The translations under genes and the position numbers were made by a program. A DNA stretch of 64,000 bases from Flavobacteriaceae bacterium (GTDB taxonomy: Bacteria; Bacteroidota; Bacteroidia; Flavobacteriales; Flavobacteriaceae): contig JAPOSZ010000034.1 of NCBI GenBank assembly GCA_026709415.1, positions 62,001 through 126,000 of the forward strand. Direction: 5' to 3'. How positions within the stretch are numbered: position 1 is the first letter of the stretch; each line of letters opens with the position of its first letter. This document shows positions 1 through 9,571 of the stretch, one piece after another. Below the pieces are notes generated by a model. It saw only the letters and a program-made list of their open reading frames with translations. It ran no database searches and was not told the origin of the DNA.

Positions 1-185
1 TTAAATTTTTTGCAAAACTAAAAATTTCAATTAATAAACATTCATAGAATCTGTTATTCTTTGACTAAAAATGCATTTTAATAAATGCTTAGCTTCTCCA
101 TAAGATGCCACACTTTGAGATTATAATTAATGTTAAATAAAGCGGTTCCAATTGCTTTGATGAATTAATAGTAAAAAAAGGATAA

Positions 186-1817
186 TTACTCGGTTGAGGT
201 TCTTTTATTGATTTTCACTCTTTTCATCTCGATACTCATTAAATGCAACGTGATTAGAATGAGTATAAAACTGGCAATGCGATATAAATAATCACCATAG
301 GCGACATAAAAGGTTTGTTTATCATTTGTAAACGTTGTCCCATACAGAATCCCTTTTTGATCATATTCTAACTGAGATATGATTTTTCCTTTGGTGTTTA
401 TGATTGCTGAAATACCTGTATTGGCACTTCTAATGATATTGCGTCGGGTTTCGATAGCTCGTAAACGAGTATAACTCAATAATTGTTTATGCCCTGGTGT
501 ATTTCCCCACCAAGAGTCATTGGTCAGTACCGCCAATATGTTAGCCCCATTTCGAACATACCCGGTTACAAATTCACCATAGACTGATTCGTAACAGATG
601 ATCGGTCCAGTATGAATCCTTTTAGTCCCATGGGAAAACACACTTCTTTCTTTTTGAGTGGATCTACTAACTATAGTTCCTCCTAAATTGATTAATGCAT
701 CACCCAGTATTGGCCTGATTATCTTTTTGAAGGGTAAATTTTCAACCCCCACGACTAATTTCGATTTATGGTAGTATTCAACAGGAAATCCCCATTGCAA
801 ATCAATGGCCGAATTATAAAAATCTACCCAAAGACTGTCTCTAAGCATATGAGAGCTAAGATTTGGACGTTGATGAGTTTTATAAGTTCGATAAAACTGA
901 AAGCCACTTAATAGTTGGGTATTGGGATAAGTTGATAGATAATTTAAAAGATTATTGTAGATTTCAGTTATAGGAAATTGGTCGATGGGTTCACCGTTGC
1001 CTTCAGCAAAATAAGTCTCAGGAGTAACGACAATATCATACCCATTCTTGAGTTCTTGGTAAGTCATTTCAGCAAGAAGGTCTAAAAATTCTAGATTACT
1101 TTGGCTGTATTTATCTGCATAGGAGTCAATATTGGGTTGAAGTAATAAAACATTGACTTCATTTTCTTGGCCTTCAGAATGATTGAATATAACTAATGAA
1201 ATCAAAGAAGGGACAACAATCAATATTATTGGAAAAATGAATTTTACAATTAGGTTTTTATAATGAAGATTAGGTGAAAGTTTTCGAAGGATTTCATAAA
1301 TCCAAACATTCAGGATAAGAATCCATAGCGTTCCTCCAAAAACACCTGTAAACTCATACCACTGTATTAGCCAAATCCATTCGGAAAATACGTTCCCTAA
1401 ATTTAGCCATGGCCAAGAAATATCCCAATTTAGATGTAGTTTTTCAAAACACAACCAAAGACATATCAAAAAAATATAAGCTAGTTTGAGATTTGTTTTT
1501 GATTTTGCCCAGTAAAAAAGTTGAAATAATAAAGCGAAAAATAGGCTATTACATACGTTGGCGAAAACCATCCCAAAGACAGTGGCATTGACAATCCACC
1601 ATGTCGTCCCCAAATTCCATAAAAGAAAAATCAGAAAACAGAAGAAAAAAAAGCGGGATCTTTTATATGATACATTGTCATTTCGAATTCTATCTTCAAT
1701 GAAAAATAGTGGAATAAGACCAAAAAAACTAAGTATTGGAATCCCCCATGTTGGCCAACTCAAAATGAGCATCGTAACTGATAAGATAGACAAAAACCAA
1801 GGAGACTTAAGCATCAA
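186..1817 (-). CDS. lnt: Apolipoprotein N-acyltransferase
   Basis: Lnt adds the third acyl chain to the N-terminal cysteine of lipoproteins in the inner membrane. The 543-residue protein has an N-terminal half made of hydrophobic segments and a C-terminal nitrilase-like domain. The expected Glu-Lys-Cys triad can be assigned: Glu in TPETYFAEG, Lys in YHKSKLVVGVE, Cys in PIICYESVYG, followed by the NDSWWGNTPGHKQ and RAIETRR segments typical of Lnt. Length fits the family. Two adjacent ATG codons (1815 and 1812) can serve as start. It is transcribed divergently from pssA, 49 bp away, so both promoters must lie in that short gap. Confidence 0.95.
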   Translation of the reverse strand: MMLKSPWFLSILSVTMLILSWPTWGIPILSFFGLIPLFFIEDRIRNDNVSYKRSRFFFFCFLIFLLWNLGTTWWIVNATVFGMVFANVCNSLFFALLFQLFYWAKSKTNLKLAYIFLICLWLCFEKLHLNWDISWPWLNLGNVFSEWIWLIQWYEFTGVFGGTLWILILNVWIYEILRKLSPNLHYKNLIVKFIFPIILIVVPSLISLVIFNHSEGQENEVNVLLLQPNIDSYADKYSQSNLEFLDLLAEMTYQELKNGYDIVVTPETYFAEGNGEPIDQFPITEIYNNLLNYLSTYPNTQLLSGFQFYRTYKTHQRPNLSSHMLRDSLWVDFYNSAIDLQWGFPVEYYHKSKLVVGVENLPFKKIIRPILGDALINLGGTIVSRSTQKERSVFSHGTKRIHTGPIICYESVYGEFVTGYVRNGANILAVLTNDSWWGNTPGHKQLLSYTRLRAIETRRNIIRSANTGISAIINTKGKIISQLEYDQKGILYGTTFTNDKQTFYVAYGDYLYRIASFILILITLHLMSIEMKRVKINKRTSTE

Positions 1818-1866
1818 GATGCGAATTTAATTATCTTAGAGGGTTAATACACTAAAACGTCAACCT

Positions 1867-2634
1867 ATGAAATCGCAATCTATTTTCCCAAATAGTCTGA
1901 CATTATTAAATCTGTTTTTTGGATGTATTGCTTGCGTTTTTAGTTTTTGGGGGGTTATTTCTGGAGCCACCATTTGTCTTCTACTCTGCGTACTTTTTGA
2001 CTTTTTGGATGGGAGTTTAGCTCGAAGATTAAACTCTCAAAGTCTATTGGGTAAATATTTGGATGCTCTCGCTGATTTGGTGAGTTTTGGAGTAACTCCG
2101 GCTATTGTATTGCATGTCATGTATACTCATGAACGTTTAGCAGTTTGGAATAAACAAATCGATTTTGACTTATTCGGGCTTTCCGTGGGCTTCCAGTGGC
2201 TCCCTTTATCCATAATACCATTTTTAATCACCCTGTGTGTTGCTTTTCGTTTGGCTCGATTTGGTTCTTCAGATAATCAAAAAGAAAGTTTTATTGGATT
2301 ACCGTCCCCTGCCTTAGCATTACTTATTGTGCCGTTCCCTTTATTATTGCAACACCCCTATTTGGATTTTTTTTCTCAATTTTTTCAATCTACATATTCA
2401 ATAATAATAACAACCATTATTGGTTGCATTTTAGTTTTAATGCCGCTAAAAATGTTTAAATTAAAACTGACTTTTAATCGTTCTCAATCCTGGAGTGAAT
2501 GGATCCTCTATATCATCACTTTAGGATTACTCTTTTTCTTTCAATTCTTAGCGATGCCATTGATTGTGTTTAGCTACATTGTCATAAGTATTGTTAATCA
2601 TTTGATTTATGGAAAAAAACTGCGTATTAGTTAA
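1867..2634 (+). CDS. pssA: CDP-diacylglycerol-serine O-phosphatidyltransferase
   Basis: This integral membrane enzyme makes phosphatidylserine from CDP-diacylglycerol and serine, the precursor of phosphatidylethanolamine. The CDP-alcohol phosphotransferase signature is complete: DGSLARRLNS followed by GKYLDALAD, with the three Asp residues in the required spacing. The 255-residue protein has several hydrophobic helices after the motif (from about residue 90 to the end). Length and single domain are usual for Bacteroidota PssA. The stop codon overlaps the left arm of a perfect hairpin. Confidence 0.93.
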   Translation: MKSQSIFPNSLTLLNLFFGCIACVFSFWGVISGATICLLLCVLFDFLDGSLARRLNSQSLLGKYLDALADLVSFGVTPAIVLHVMYTHERLAVWNKQIDFDLFGLSVGFQWLPLSIIPFLITLCVAFRLARFGSSDNQKESFIGLPSPALALLIVPFPLLLQHPYLDFFSQFFQSTYSIIITTIIGCILVLMPLKMFKLKLTFNRSQSWSEWILYIITLGLLFFFQFLAMPLIVFSYIVISIVNHLIYGKKLRIS

Positions 2635-2656
2635 CCATTGAATAATTCAATGGTTA
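2632..2656. terminator. Perfect 11-bp hairpin at the pssA end
   Basis: The arms taaccattgaa and ttcaatggtta are exact reverse complements around a 3-base loop. The left arm begins with the stop codon of pssA. The convergent DUF6503 gene ends 40 bp further on, so the hairpin could stop transcription from either side. No U-run follows in either direction (A-rich sequence follows on the + strand), so a classical intrinsic terminator is not certain. Confidence 0.5.
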
Positions 2657-2696
2657 CAAAAAAAGTTTAAAGATGGCCCAGTAAGATTGTTGGTTT

Positions 2697-3452
2697 TTAA
2701 TGCATTGAAATATTTTCTTTAAGGATGTGAGAAACTAAGATCAACTGGTTTTGTATAAATAAATCGGGTAAACTTTCTAAAGGAACAAACTTTTCTACGG
2801 GACGGTAATTTTCATAGTCTTGAAATATCACCCCATCGATATTACGCCGGTTGACCGCTTTCCGGAATCTTGTTCCTCCTCCATCATTTTGAAATGAATA
2901 AGCCAAATAGTCGATTAGATATGATTCTTGATGAATCCAATAATAGTAGACGTCTTGATGTGTTTGATTTTTTTGGAATGTCACTTCAATCGAATAGTAT
3001 TGTTTATTATCAATCCAGGACTCTCCTTTGAATTGCTTGATTACAGGAGGATCATTCAGCTTAAAGGGCAACTCCATGAAATACATCACTGCATTTAATG
3101 AATTCTGATGGAGGTCAACCATACTATCATTTAATTCAATGATTTGTCCGTTGACATATCGTATGAGTTTATCATTGGTGGGATAAACATCTTTGATGGA
3201 TACAGAGTCGATTTCTGTTTGACGTGAATAAGTGGTTTGTTTAGCATCACGATGGAGCACGTAATGATAATCACGAAAAGTAAACTCCAGATGAAGTTGA
3301 GCAAACTTTTCATGTCCATGAGCAAGAATAGAGTTATCGATAATTTCTTGTGCAGTTGGAGTTTGGTTTTGTGCACACGTAGAAAACCAGATAAGCACAA
3401 CAAATAGGAAAATTGTTTTGGTTATATTTTGAAATGAAGTTATTTTAACCAT
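2697..3452 (-). CDS. DUF6503 family lipoprotein
   Basis: This is a predicted exported protein of unknown function, about 251 residues. The frame is open to a TTG at 3482, but the ATG at 3452 gives a normal lipoprotein signal: Met-Val-Lys, a hydrophobic stretch, then a lipobox ending FSTC. The body matches my memory of DUF6503 proteins of Bacteroidota: SLNAVMYFMELPFKLNDPP, VYYYWIHQESYLIDYLAYSF, GGGTRFRKAVNRR and DGVIFQDYENYRP. These are usually surface or periplasmic beta-rich proteins of the LolA-like kind, which is inference. It converges on pssA. Confidence 0.75.
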   Translation of the reverse strand: MVKITSFQNITKTIFLFVVLIWFSTCAQNQTPTAQEIIDNSILAHGHEKFAQLHLEFTFRDYHYVLHRDAKQTTYSRQTEIDSVSIKDVYPTNDKLIRYVNGQIIELNDSMVDLHQNSLNAVMYFMELPFKLNDPPVIKQFKGESWIDNKQYYSIEVTFQKNQTHQDVYYYWIHQESYLIDYLAYSFQNDGGGTRFRKAVNRRNIDGVIFQDYENYRPVEKFVPLESLPDLFIQNQLILVSHILKENISMH

Positions 3453-3563
3453 AAAGTCAGTATATTCTGGCAATATAATCAATAGAAATTGATTCTTTGA
3501 GGATGTTATAAATGTTTAAAATTTCATGGATGAAAACTCATTTTTATTGAATTATTTATCGTT

Positions 3564-3571
3564 TAATTTTG
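3564..3571 (+). promoter_or_regulatory. TAATTTTG -7 box for trxB
   Basis: An exact match to the Bacteroidota -7 consensus TAnnTTTG lies 17 bases upstream of the ATG at 3589. It falls inside the longer open frame that begins at 3526, which argues that translation begins at 3589. No clear TTTG -33 box is present. Confidence 0.5.
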
Positions 3572-3588
3572 CCCTTGGTTTAATTCAA

Positions 3589-4530
3589 ATGAGTAAACAC
3601 AAAACAGTCATTATAGGTAGTGGACCTGCCGGGTACACTGCCGCGATTTACGCTGCAAGAGCAGACTTATCTCCCGTTTTATTTGAAGGATTAGAACCAG
3701 GCGGTCAATTGACAACTACTACGGATGTCGATAATTTTCCTGGATATCCAAAAGGGGTTCTGGGACCACAAATGATGAATGAAATGAAAGAACAAGCTCA
3801 ACGATTTGGAACCATTGTCCAATCAGATCATGTAACTAAAGTTGAACTGTCTAACAAAGTTGGGGGCATTCATTTGGTGTATGATGGATCAAATAATAAG
3901 CTTGAAACTCAAACCGTCATTATCAGTACTGGTGCAGCCGCAAAATATTTGAATTTACCTAGTGAACAACGGCTAATTGGAGCTGGCGTATCGGCCTGCG
4001 CGGTGTGTGATGGTTTTTTTTACAGAAATAAAGAGGTTGCCGTAGTTGGAGGTGGAGATAGCGCTTGTCAAGAAGCTTCTTACTTAGCCAATATTTGTAA
4101 AAAAGTGACTATGCTAGTTCGAAAAGGATATATGCGAGCTTCTAAAGCAATGATTCACCGAGTAAATTCAATCGACAACATCGACATTAAATACCATCAT
4201 GAAGTTTCTGAGGTTTTAGGAAAAGAAGTTGTTGAAGGGTTAGAAATAGTCAATAATCAAACCGGCCAAAAGTCTCGAATGGCTACAGATGGTTTATTCA
4301 TTGCTATCGGTCACACTCCCAATACCAAACTATTTGAAAATCAATTAGAGATGGATCTAACAGGATATATCATTACTAAAGGAAAAACCACACAAACTAA
4401 TTTACCTGGTGTTTTTGCCTCTGGTGATGTACAAGATCATCAATACCGACAAGCTGTCACAGCCGCTGGGACAGGTTGCATGGCTGCATTGGATGCTGAA
4501 CGTTATCTACAAGAATTACCAAATCAATAG
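3589..4530 (+). CDS. trxB: Thioredoxin-disulfide reductase
   Basis: TrxB uses NADPH and FAD to reduce thioredoxin in the cytoplasm. It has the N-terminal FAD-binding motif GSGPAGYTAAIYAARA, the redox-active CAVC (in SACAVCDGFFY), the NADPH-binding GGGDSACQEA, and the C-terminal FAD segment GVFASGDVQDHQYRQA. The frame is open from 3526, but the extra 21 residues are not conserved in the family and contain a promoter box, so the start is placed at the ATG at 3589 (313 residues, the usual length). Confidence 0.95.
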   Translation: MSKHKTVIIGSGPAGYTAAIYAARADLSPVLFEGLEPGGQLTTTTDVDNFPGYPKGVLGPQMMNEMKEQAQRFGTIVQSDHVTKVELSNKVGGIHLVYDGSNNKLETQTVIISTGAAAKYLNLPSEQRLIGAGVSACAVCDGFFYRNKEVAVVGGGDSACQEASYLANICKKVTMLVRKGYMRASKAMIHRVNSIDNIDIKYHHEVSEVLGKEVVEGLEIVNNQTGQKSRMATDGLFIAIGHTPNTKLFENQLEMDLTGYIITKGKTTQTNLPGVFASGDVQDHQYRQAVTAAGTGCMAALDAERYLQELPNQ

Positions 4531-4583
4531 TCCCTTTGCAATAATCCATTGTAGAAAATGGAAGTGATAATTTTTTGATTTGG

Positions 4584-5336
4584 TTATCCTGTAGAATTTT
4601 TTGTTGGCTTTTTATCGATGAGAATAAAATCTTTACCTAAATAGGTCTCGCGGACAATTTTGTCTTCTGCCAATTCTTTAGGCGTTCCTTGACGTAGAAT
4701 GTCTCCCTGTGACAAGATGTAGGTTCGATCAGTGATGGCGAGGGTTTCGTGAACATTATGATCGGTAATCAAGACCCCGATATTTTTTTGTTTTAATACA
4801 AAAATGATATCTTGAATATCTTTGACCGCGATGGGATCAACCCCGGCAAAGGGTTCATCGAGTAAAACAAATTTAGGATCTCTAGCCAATGCCCTGGCAA
4901 TTTCAGTTCTCCGGCGTTCTCCACCAGATAATAAATCACCTCTATTTTTTCGTATGGATTCTATATTGAATTCTTTCAATAGTGATTCCATTTTTTCTAA
5001 TTGTTGAGTTTTAGATAGTTCGGTCATTTGTAAAACGCTCAAAAGATTCTCTTCGACACTAAGTTTTCGAAAAATGGAAGCTTCTTGAGCCAAATATCCA
5101 ATCCCTTTTTGAGCTCTTTTATACATAGGATCTTTGGTGATTTCATCTCGATCTATGTATATATTCCCTTTTTGCGGTTTGATTAACCCCACAATCATAT
5201 AAAATGAAGTGGTTTTGCCCGCCCCATTTGGTCCCAATAATCCTACGATTTCTCCTTGAGAGACTTCAATGGAAATACTTTTAACTACCTGTTTGTTGCG
5301 GTAGGACTTTTCAATATTCTTTGCACTGAGTTTCAA
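4584..5336 (-). CDS. lptB: Lipopolysaccharide export ATPase LptB
   Basis: LptB is the cytoplasmic ATPase that powers transport of lipopolysaccharide from inner to outer membrane. It has Walker A GPNGAGKT (residues 35-42), the ABC signature LLSGGERRR, Walker B FVLLDEPFAGVDP and a switch His in ITDHNVHE. At 250 residues it is a normal LptB. The start is TTG: an in-frame TAG lies seven codons upstream with no ATG or GTG between. It is the last gene of a kdsD-tatC-lptB operon, starting 18 bp after tatC. Confidence 0.93.
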   Translation of the reverse strand: MKLSAKNIEKSYRNKQVVKSISIEVSQGEIVGLLGPNGAGKTTSFYMIVGLIKPQKGNIYIDRDEITKDPMYKRAQKGIGYLAQEASIFRKLSVEENLLSVLQMTELSKTQQLEKMESLLKEFNIESIRKNRGDLLSGGERRRTEIARALARDPKFVLLDEPFAGVDPIAVKDIQDIIFVLKQKNIGVLITDHNVHETLAITDRTYILSQGDILRQGTPKELAEDKIVRETYLGKDFILIDKKPTKNSTG

Positions 5337-5354
5337 AACTATTTTAATGAATGA

Positions 5355-6194
5355 CTATTCTGTTTTTTCTATTTGCGTTTTTCCTTTTGCTTCTTTTTTT
5401 TGTTGTGATTTGATCACAAATTTTGAGATAAAGATACTCACCTCGTAAAGTAAAAAAATGGGGGTGCTCACAATGATTTGGGAAGCGATATCCGGTGGTG
5501 TAATAATGGCGGATATGCTGAGTACAATCACTAGTGCCACTTTTCTGTTACGGGCCAATAATTTTGGAGTAACCAAACCAACTTTGGTCAAAAAGTAAAT
5601 GATAATTGGTAGCTCAAACATGATTCCAGTCGCTAGCACCGAAGCTCTTAATAGACCGATATAACTAGAAATATCGAAATCATTATGAATTTGATCACTC
5701 ACAGAATAATTACCTAAAAAGTTTATTGAAAGGGGAGTGACCAAATAATAACCAAAAACAATTCCCAAAAAAAACAAACTGGAAGCCACGAAAATAAATC
5801 CACGAGCCGTTGATCGTTCTTTTTCATATAAACCAGGGCTTACAAAACGCCAAAACTGATAAAGTACATATGGAAAAGCTAAAATGAATCCAGCTAAAAT
5901 CGATGTCCACATATGAGCTGAAAATTGACCCGCAACTGTTCGTGATTGAATTCGAAAGGGTAATTCTCCTTGACAAAAATTACTGGTTGATCCAAAAAAT
6001 TGAGCTACCTCACAAAAAAAACGATAAGTGATAAAGGATTTATCTTTTGGTCCAAAAAGAATTTTATCAAAAACAAAATCTTTAAATATAAAGGCCACGA
6101 TAGCCACTAAAACAATGGCTATAACCGACCGGATCAAATGCCAACGTAATTCTTCGAGATGATCTAAAAAAGACATCTCTTTTTTTTTGGACAT
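5355..6194 (-). CDS. tatC: Twin-arginine translocase subunit TatC
   Basis: TatC is the membrane receptor of the Tat pathway, which exports folded proteins with twin-arginine signal peptides. The 279-residue sequence starts with the conserved SFLDHLEELRWHLIRS and contains the family motif FVSPGLYEKERS, with six likely membrane segments. A charged Lys-rich tail follows the last one. A loop of about 45 residues between the first and second membrane segments is longer than in E. coli TatC, which I believe is common in Bacteroidota. It starts 3 bp after kdsD. Confidence 0.93.
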   Translation of the reverse strand: MSKKKEMSFLDHLEELRWHLIRSVIAIVLVAIVAFIFKDFVFDKILFGPKDKSFITYRFFCEVAQFFGSTSNFCQGELPFRIQSRTVAGQFSAHMWTSILAGFILAFPYVLYQFWRFVSPGLYEKERSTARGFIFVASSLFFLGIVFGYYLVTPLSINFLGNYSVSDQIHNDFDISSYIGLLRASVLATGIMFELPIIIYFLTKVGLVTPKLLARNRKVALVIVLSISAIITPPDIASQIIVSTPIFLLYEVSIFISKFVIKSQQKKEAKGKTQIEKTE

Positions 6195-6197
6195 GGA

Positions 6198-7169
6198 TTA
6201 AAGACCTTCTTTTATGAAATCCATAATGTGGAGTAAACCAGTATAATTTAATTCATCATCATGGATAATGAGTTGGTTGATTTTTTTCTTTTTGACTTCA
6301 ACTAGAGCCTCTTTGGCCAAAGTGTTTTCATGCATTTTAATTGGGTTACTAGTCATGATATCATTGGCAATTAAACCAACTAAAGAGTCATGTTGTTCAA
6401 CAGTTCTTCGAATGTCTCCATCGGTAATGATTCCTGCAATGCCAGAATGATCGATCACCACAGTGGCTCCTAATCTTTTGTTTGAAATTTCAACGATCAC
6501 TTGTTTTACTGGTGTTGTGGGTTTTACACTCGATAGTGGATTGTCCCCAATCATTTGCCCTAGGGTCAAGGTCAATTGCTTCCCGATTTGACCACTAGGA
6601 TGATACAAAGCCAAATGGTTTAAACTAAACTTTTTTAATTCTAACAAACATATGGCCAAGGCATCTCCCAAACACAATTGTAAGGTAGAGCTAGTGGTAG
6701 GAATCAAATTATCTTTTGAAACTTCATTTTCAATAGGTATTGGGATATGTATATCAACCAGTTTGGCTAGTTGAGATTTATTATTACTAGTCCAAGCCAC
6801 CAGCGATACTTTGAAATTTTGTAGGTGCTTTGTTAAAGCCACTAACTCTGGTGTATTTCCACTTTTTGAAATACAGATTACAACGTCGTCGGTTTTTATT
6901 TTTCCAACATCACCATGTAAAGCATCAACTGTATTCAAAAAAAAAGCTCGAATTCCTATAGAATTCAAAGTAGCCACTATCTTTTGTGCTATCAATCCAC
7001 TTTTTCCAATACCACTAAAAAAAATATTTTCATTAGCCTGATGAATTTTAATGACTAGCTTGTAAAACTGCTGGTCCAATCTATGTGAAAAAGCGAAAAT
7101 GGCCTTGGATTGGACCTCTAAACTCTTCTGAGCAATCGAAAGGATTGTATCGATGTCGTTTAAAGCCAA
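6198..7169 (-). CDS. kdsD: Arabinose-5-phosphate isomerase (KpsF/GutQ family)
   Basis: KdsD converts ribulose-5-phosphate to arabinose-5-phosphate, the first step towards Kdo in lipopolysaccharide. It has an N-terminal SIS sugar-isomerase domain (about residues 35-170; GIGKSGLIAQKIVATLNS, DVVICISKSGNTPE, HPSGQIGKQL) and two C-terminal CBS domains (DGDIRRTVEQ, about 205-320). The only plausible starts are TTG at 7169 or ATT just upstream, because a stop lies in frame seven codons before. It forms an operon with tatC and lptB and is divergent from recQ, an arrangement seen widely in Bacteroidota. Confidence 0.92.
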   Translation of the reverse strand: MALNDIDTILSIAQKSLEVQSKAIFAFSHRLDQQFYKLVIKIHQANENIFFSGIGKSGLIAQKIVATLNSIGIRAFFLNTVDALHGDVGKIKTDDVVICISKSGNTPELVALTKHLQNFKVSLVAWTSNNKSQLAKLVDIHIPIPIENEVSKDNLIPTTSSTLQLCLGDALAICLLELKKFSLNHLALYHPSGQIGKQLTLTLGQMIGDNPLSSVKPTTPVKQVIVEISNKRLGATVVIDHSGIAGIITDGDIRRTVEQHDSLVGLIANDIMTSNPIKMHENTLAKEALVEVKKKKINQLIIHDDELNYTGLLHIMDFIKEGL

Positions 7170-7238
7170 ATCAATGAATAAAAGTTAGTTTTAGAGTAAA
7201 ACAATTGGCTAATTTAGTATATTTAGCATGGTTTATAG

Positions 7239-9461
7239 ATGAGGAAAAAAAACGATCTGCGTCGAGAGTTAAAGAAACATTTCGGGTTTGAAAAGTTTAA
7301 GTCTTATAAAACCGATGAGTTAGAATTTAATCAAGGAGATGTTATTAACAGTCTTTTGAGTAGTCGTGATGTCTTTGTGATTATGCCCACCGGTGGTGGG
7401 AAATCTCTTTGTTACCAGTTACCAGCCATTTTAGAAGAAAGAAAAGTAGCTTTTGTCATCTCGCCTTTAATTGCACTGATGAAAAACCAAGTGGATGCTA
7501 TTCGAGGAAATGCCAAGAAGGACAGCATTGCTCATGTTTTGAATTCGACACTTTCAAAAAGAGATCGGGATCAAGTGCTAAAGGACTTAAAAGAAGGCAA
7601 AACTAAACTTTTGTATGTTGCTCCTGAATCATTTTCTAAGGAATCAAACCTTGAAGAATTCAAAAAACTTGATGTCTCCTTTGTGGCTATTGATGAAGCC
7701 CATTGTATTTCGGAGTGGGGCCATGATTTTCGACCTGAATATCGAAATATTCGAAAAACCGTTGATTTGTTAGGGGATAATATTCCGATTATGGCTTTAA
7801 CAGCTACTGCCACAAAAAAGGTTCAAGAAGATATCATTAAAAATTTGAGAATGGAAAACCCTCAAATTTTTAAAGCATCGTTTAATCGCTCCAATTTATA
7901 TTATGAAGTAAGGTCGAAAACAGCTGAAGTGAATAATGAAATTGTTCGATTTATTAAACAATCCCAAGAAGGAAAATCTGGGATTATCTATTGTTTAGCA
8001 AGAAAAGATACAGAATATGTAGCCAGTGTTTTACAAGAAAATGGCATCAATGCCCTTCCTTATCATGCTGGCCTGAAAGCAAAACAAAGAGCCGTGCATC
8101 AAGAAAAGTTTTTAAATGATGATCGATGTGATGTGATGGTGGCCACCATTGCTTTTGGATTAGGCATCGATAAACCAGATGTGCGCTATGTCATTCATCA
8201 TTCGATTCCAAAAAACATCGAAAGTTATTATCAAGAAACAGGACGTGCTGGGAGAGATGGGAAAGAAGGACACTGTTTGGCTTTTTTTAATGAAAAAGAT
8301 ATTGAAAAATTAGAATCCTTTTCTGATTCTAAGACCATCATAGAAAAAGAAAGAAACGGATATCTTCTAGAGGAAATGGTAGGGTATGTTGAAACAGCCA
8401 TTTCAAGAAGAAAGTTTTTATTGAACTATTTCGGTGAAAAGTTTGATAATGAAACTGGACCTGGTGGAGATTTAGATGATAATGTTCGATTTCCTAAAAA
8501 GTTAATAGAAGTCAAAAAAGAGTTTAAAACATTACTCGATGTTATTGAGCAAACCAAAGCCAATTATAAAACCAAAGAATTGGCTAAAATTTTGAGTGGT
8601 AAAACGAATGCTCTAATAAAATCCCATGAAACTGAAAAGACCTCTTTTTTTGGTATTGGAAAAGAAAGGAAAGAGGAATGGTGGAAATCGCTGATCAGAC
8701 AATCAATCGTCAAAGAATATTTAAAAAAGAATATAGAAAATTATGGCGTTGTCGAGATTACTGAAAAAGGAAACAGAGTCAAAAAACAAAATAAAGAGAT
8801 TTTTATTTCAGAGCCCCAAATAGTCCAAGCTGGCCGGCAACAATCGTCATCCGATAGTGTAAAAATGATGTCTGATCCATTATTATTGAAAATATTGATG
8901 GAAACAAGAAAAAAAGTTGCTCGAGAAAAGAATGTCCCCCCTTATACTGTTTTCCAAGAATCTTCCCTGGAGGAAATGTGTCTCAAGTATCCCATCACAA
9001 AAAAAGAACTTCTCGGGATTGCCGGTGTTGGTGTGGGAAAAGCTGAAAAATTTGGACAACCCTTTATCGATGTAATCCAAGATTATGTGAAAGAAAATGA
9101 TGTGGTCCGCCCTGATGATTTAATCATTAAAACCAAAAAAACTAACTCACTTTTAAAACCACTGATTATCCAAAGTATTGATAAAAAATTGTCATTGGAA
9201 GAAATTACCGGAGCTCAGAAAATTTCTCGTGAAAACCTATTAGAAGAAATGGAAAAAATTGTCAAATCGGGGACTAAATTAGATATTTACAATTGGGTTG
9301 AAGATTTATTTGATGAAGAGGCAGAAGATCAACTATATGATTTTTTAATTCAAGAAGAATCCGATGATTTTCAAAAATTGATGGATGAATTTGGGGATCG
9401 ATACGAAGAAGAAGATCTTAGAGTGTTCAGGCTCTACTTTATGAGTCAGACAGCCAACTAA
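7239..9461 (+). CDS. recQ: ATP-dependent DNA helicase RecQ
   Basis: RecQ is a 3'-5' helicase of recombination and repair. Visible parts are Walker A PTGGGKSL (residues 50-57), DEAH in FVAIDEAHCISEWGHDFRP (152-155), motif VI QETGRAGRDG, an RQC region with NYFGE, and an HRDC domain near the C-terminus (SDPLLLKILMETRKKVA). At 740 residues it is longer than E. coli RecQ, as is usual in this phylum. The zinc-binding cysteines of the RQC region are missing: SRRK stands where CRRK is expected and GPGGDLDDN where the CxxC pair should be. I believe this is a lineage trait rather than damage. Confidence 0.94.
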   Translation: MRKKNDLRRELKKHFGFEKFKSYKTDELEFNQGDVINSLLSSRDVFVIMPTGGGKSLCYQLPAILEERKVAFVISPLIALMKNQVDAIRGNAKKDSIAHVLNSTLSKRDRDQVLKDLKEGKTKLLYVAPESFSKESNLEEFKKLDVSFVAIDEAHCISEWGHDFRPEYRNIRKTVDLLGDNIPIMALTATATKKVQEDIIKNLRMENPQIFKASFNRSNLYYEVRSKTAEVNNEIVRFIKQSQEGKSGIIYCLARKDTEYVASVLQENGINALPYHAGLKAKQRAVHQEKFLNDDRCDVMVATIAFGLGIDKPDVRYVIHHSIPKNIESYYQETGRAGRDGKEGHCLAFFNEKDIEKLESFSDSKTIIEKERNGYLLEEMVGYVETAISRRKFLLNYFGEKFDNETGPGGDLDDNVRFPKKLIEVKKEFKTLLDVIEQTKANYKTKELAKILSGKTNALIKSHETEKTSFFGIGKERKEEWWKSLIRQSIVKEYLKKNIENYGVVEITEKGNRVKKQNKEIFISEPQIVQAGRQQSSSDSVKMMSDPLLLKILMETRKKVAREKNVPPYTVFQESSLEEMCLKYPITKKELLGIAGVGVGKAEKFGQPFIDVIQDYVKENDVVRPDDLIIKTKKTNSLLKPLIIQSIDKKLSLEEITGAQKISRENLLEEMEKIVKSGTKLDIYNWVEDLFDEEAEDQLYDFLIQEESDDFQKLMDEFGDRYEEEDLRVFRLYFMSQTAN

Positions 9462-9571
9462 AATCTAAAGATTCTATTAGAGCAACCGTGGAATCTTTAT
9501 CAGAAAATCTATGGTTTGCTTTTGATTGTTTGTTTTTGAAAGTGATCAAAAAGATTATTTACAAGGTTGAC

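Noticed and set aside
1-185. Possible gene end at the left edge of the window
   Set aside because: No frame on either strand gives a recognisable sequence, and stops are frequent. It seems to be intergenic DNA downstream of lnt.
1558-1830. 90-residue frame opposite lnt
   Set aside because: Entirely within the lnt coding region on the other strand; its Lys-rich sequence is what the complement of hydrophobic codons gives.
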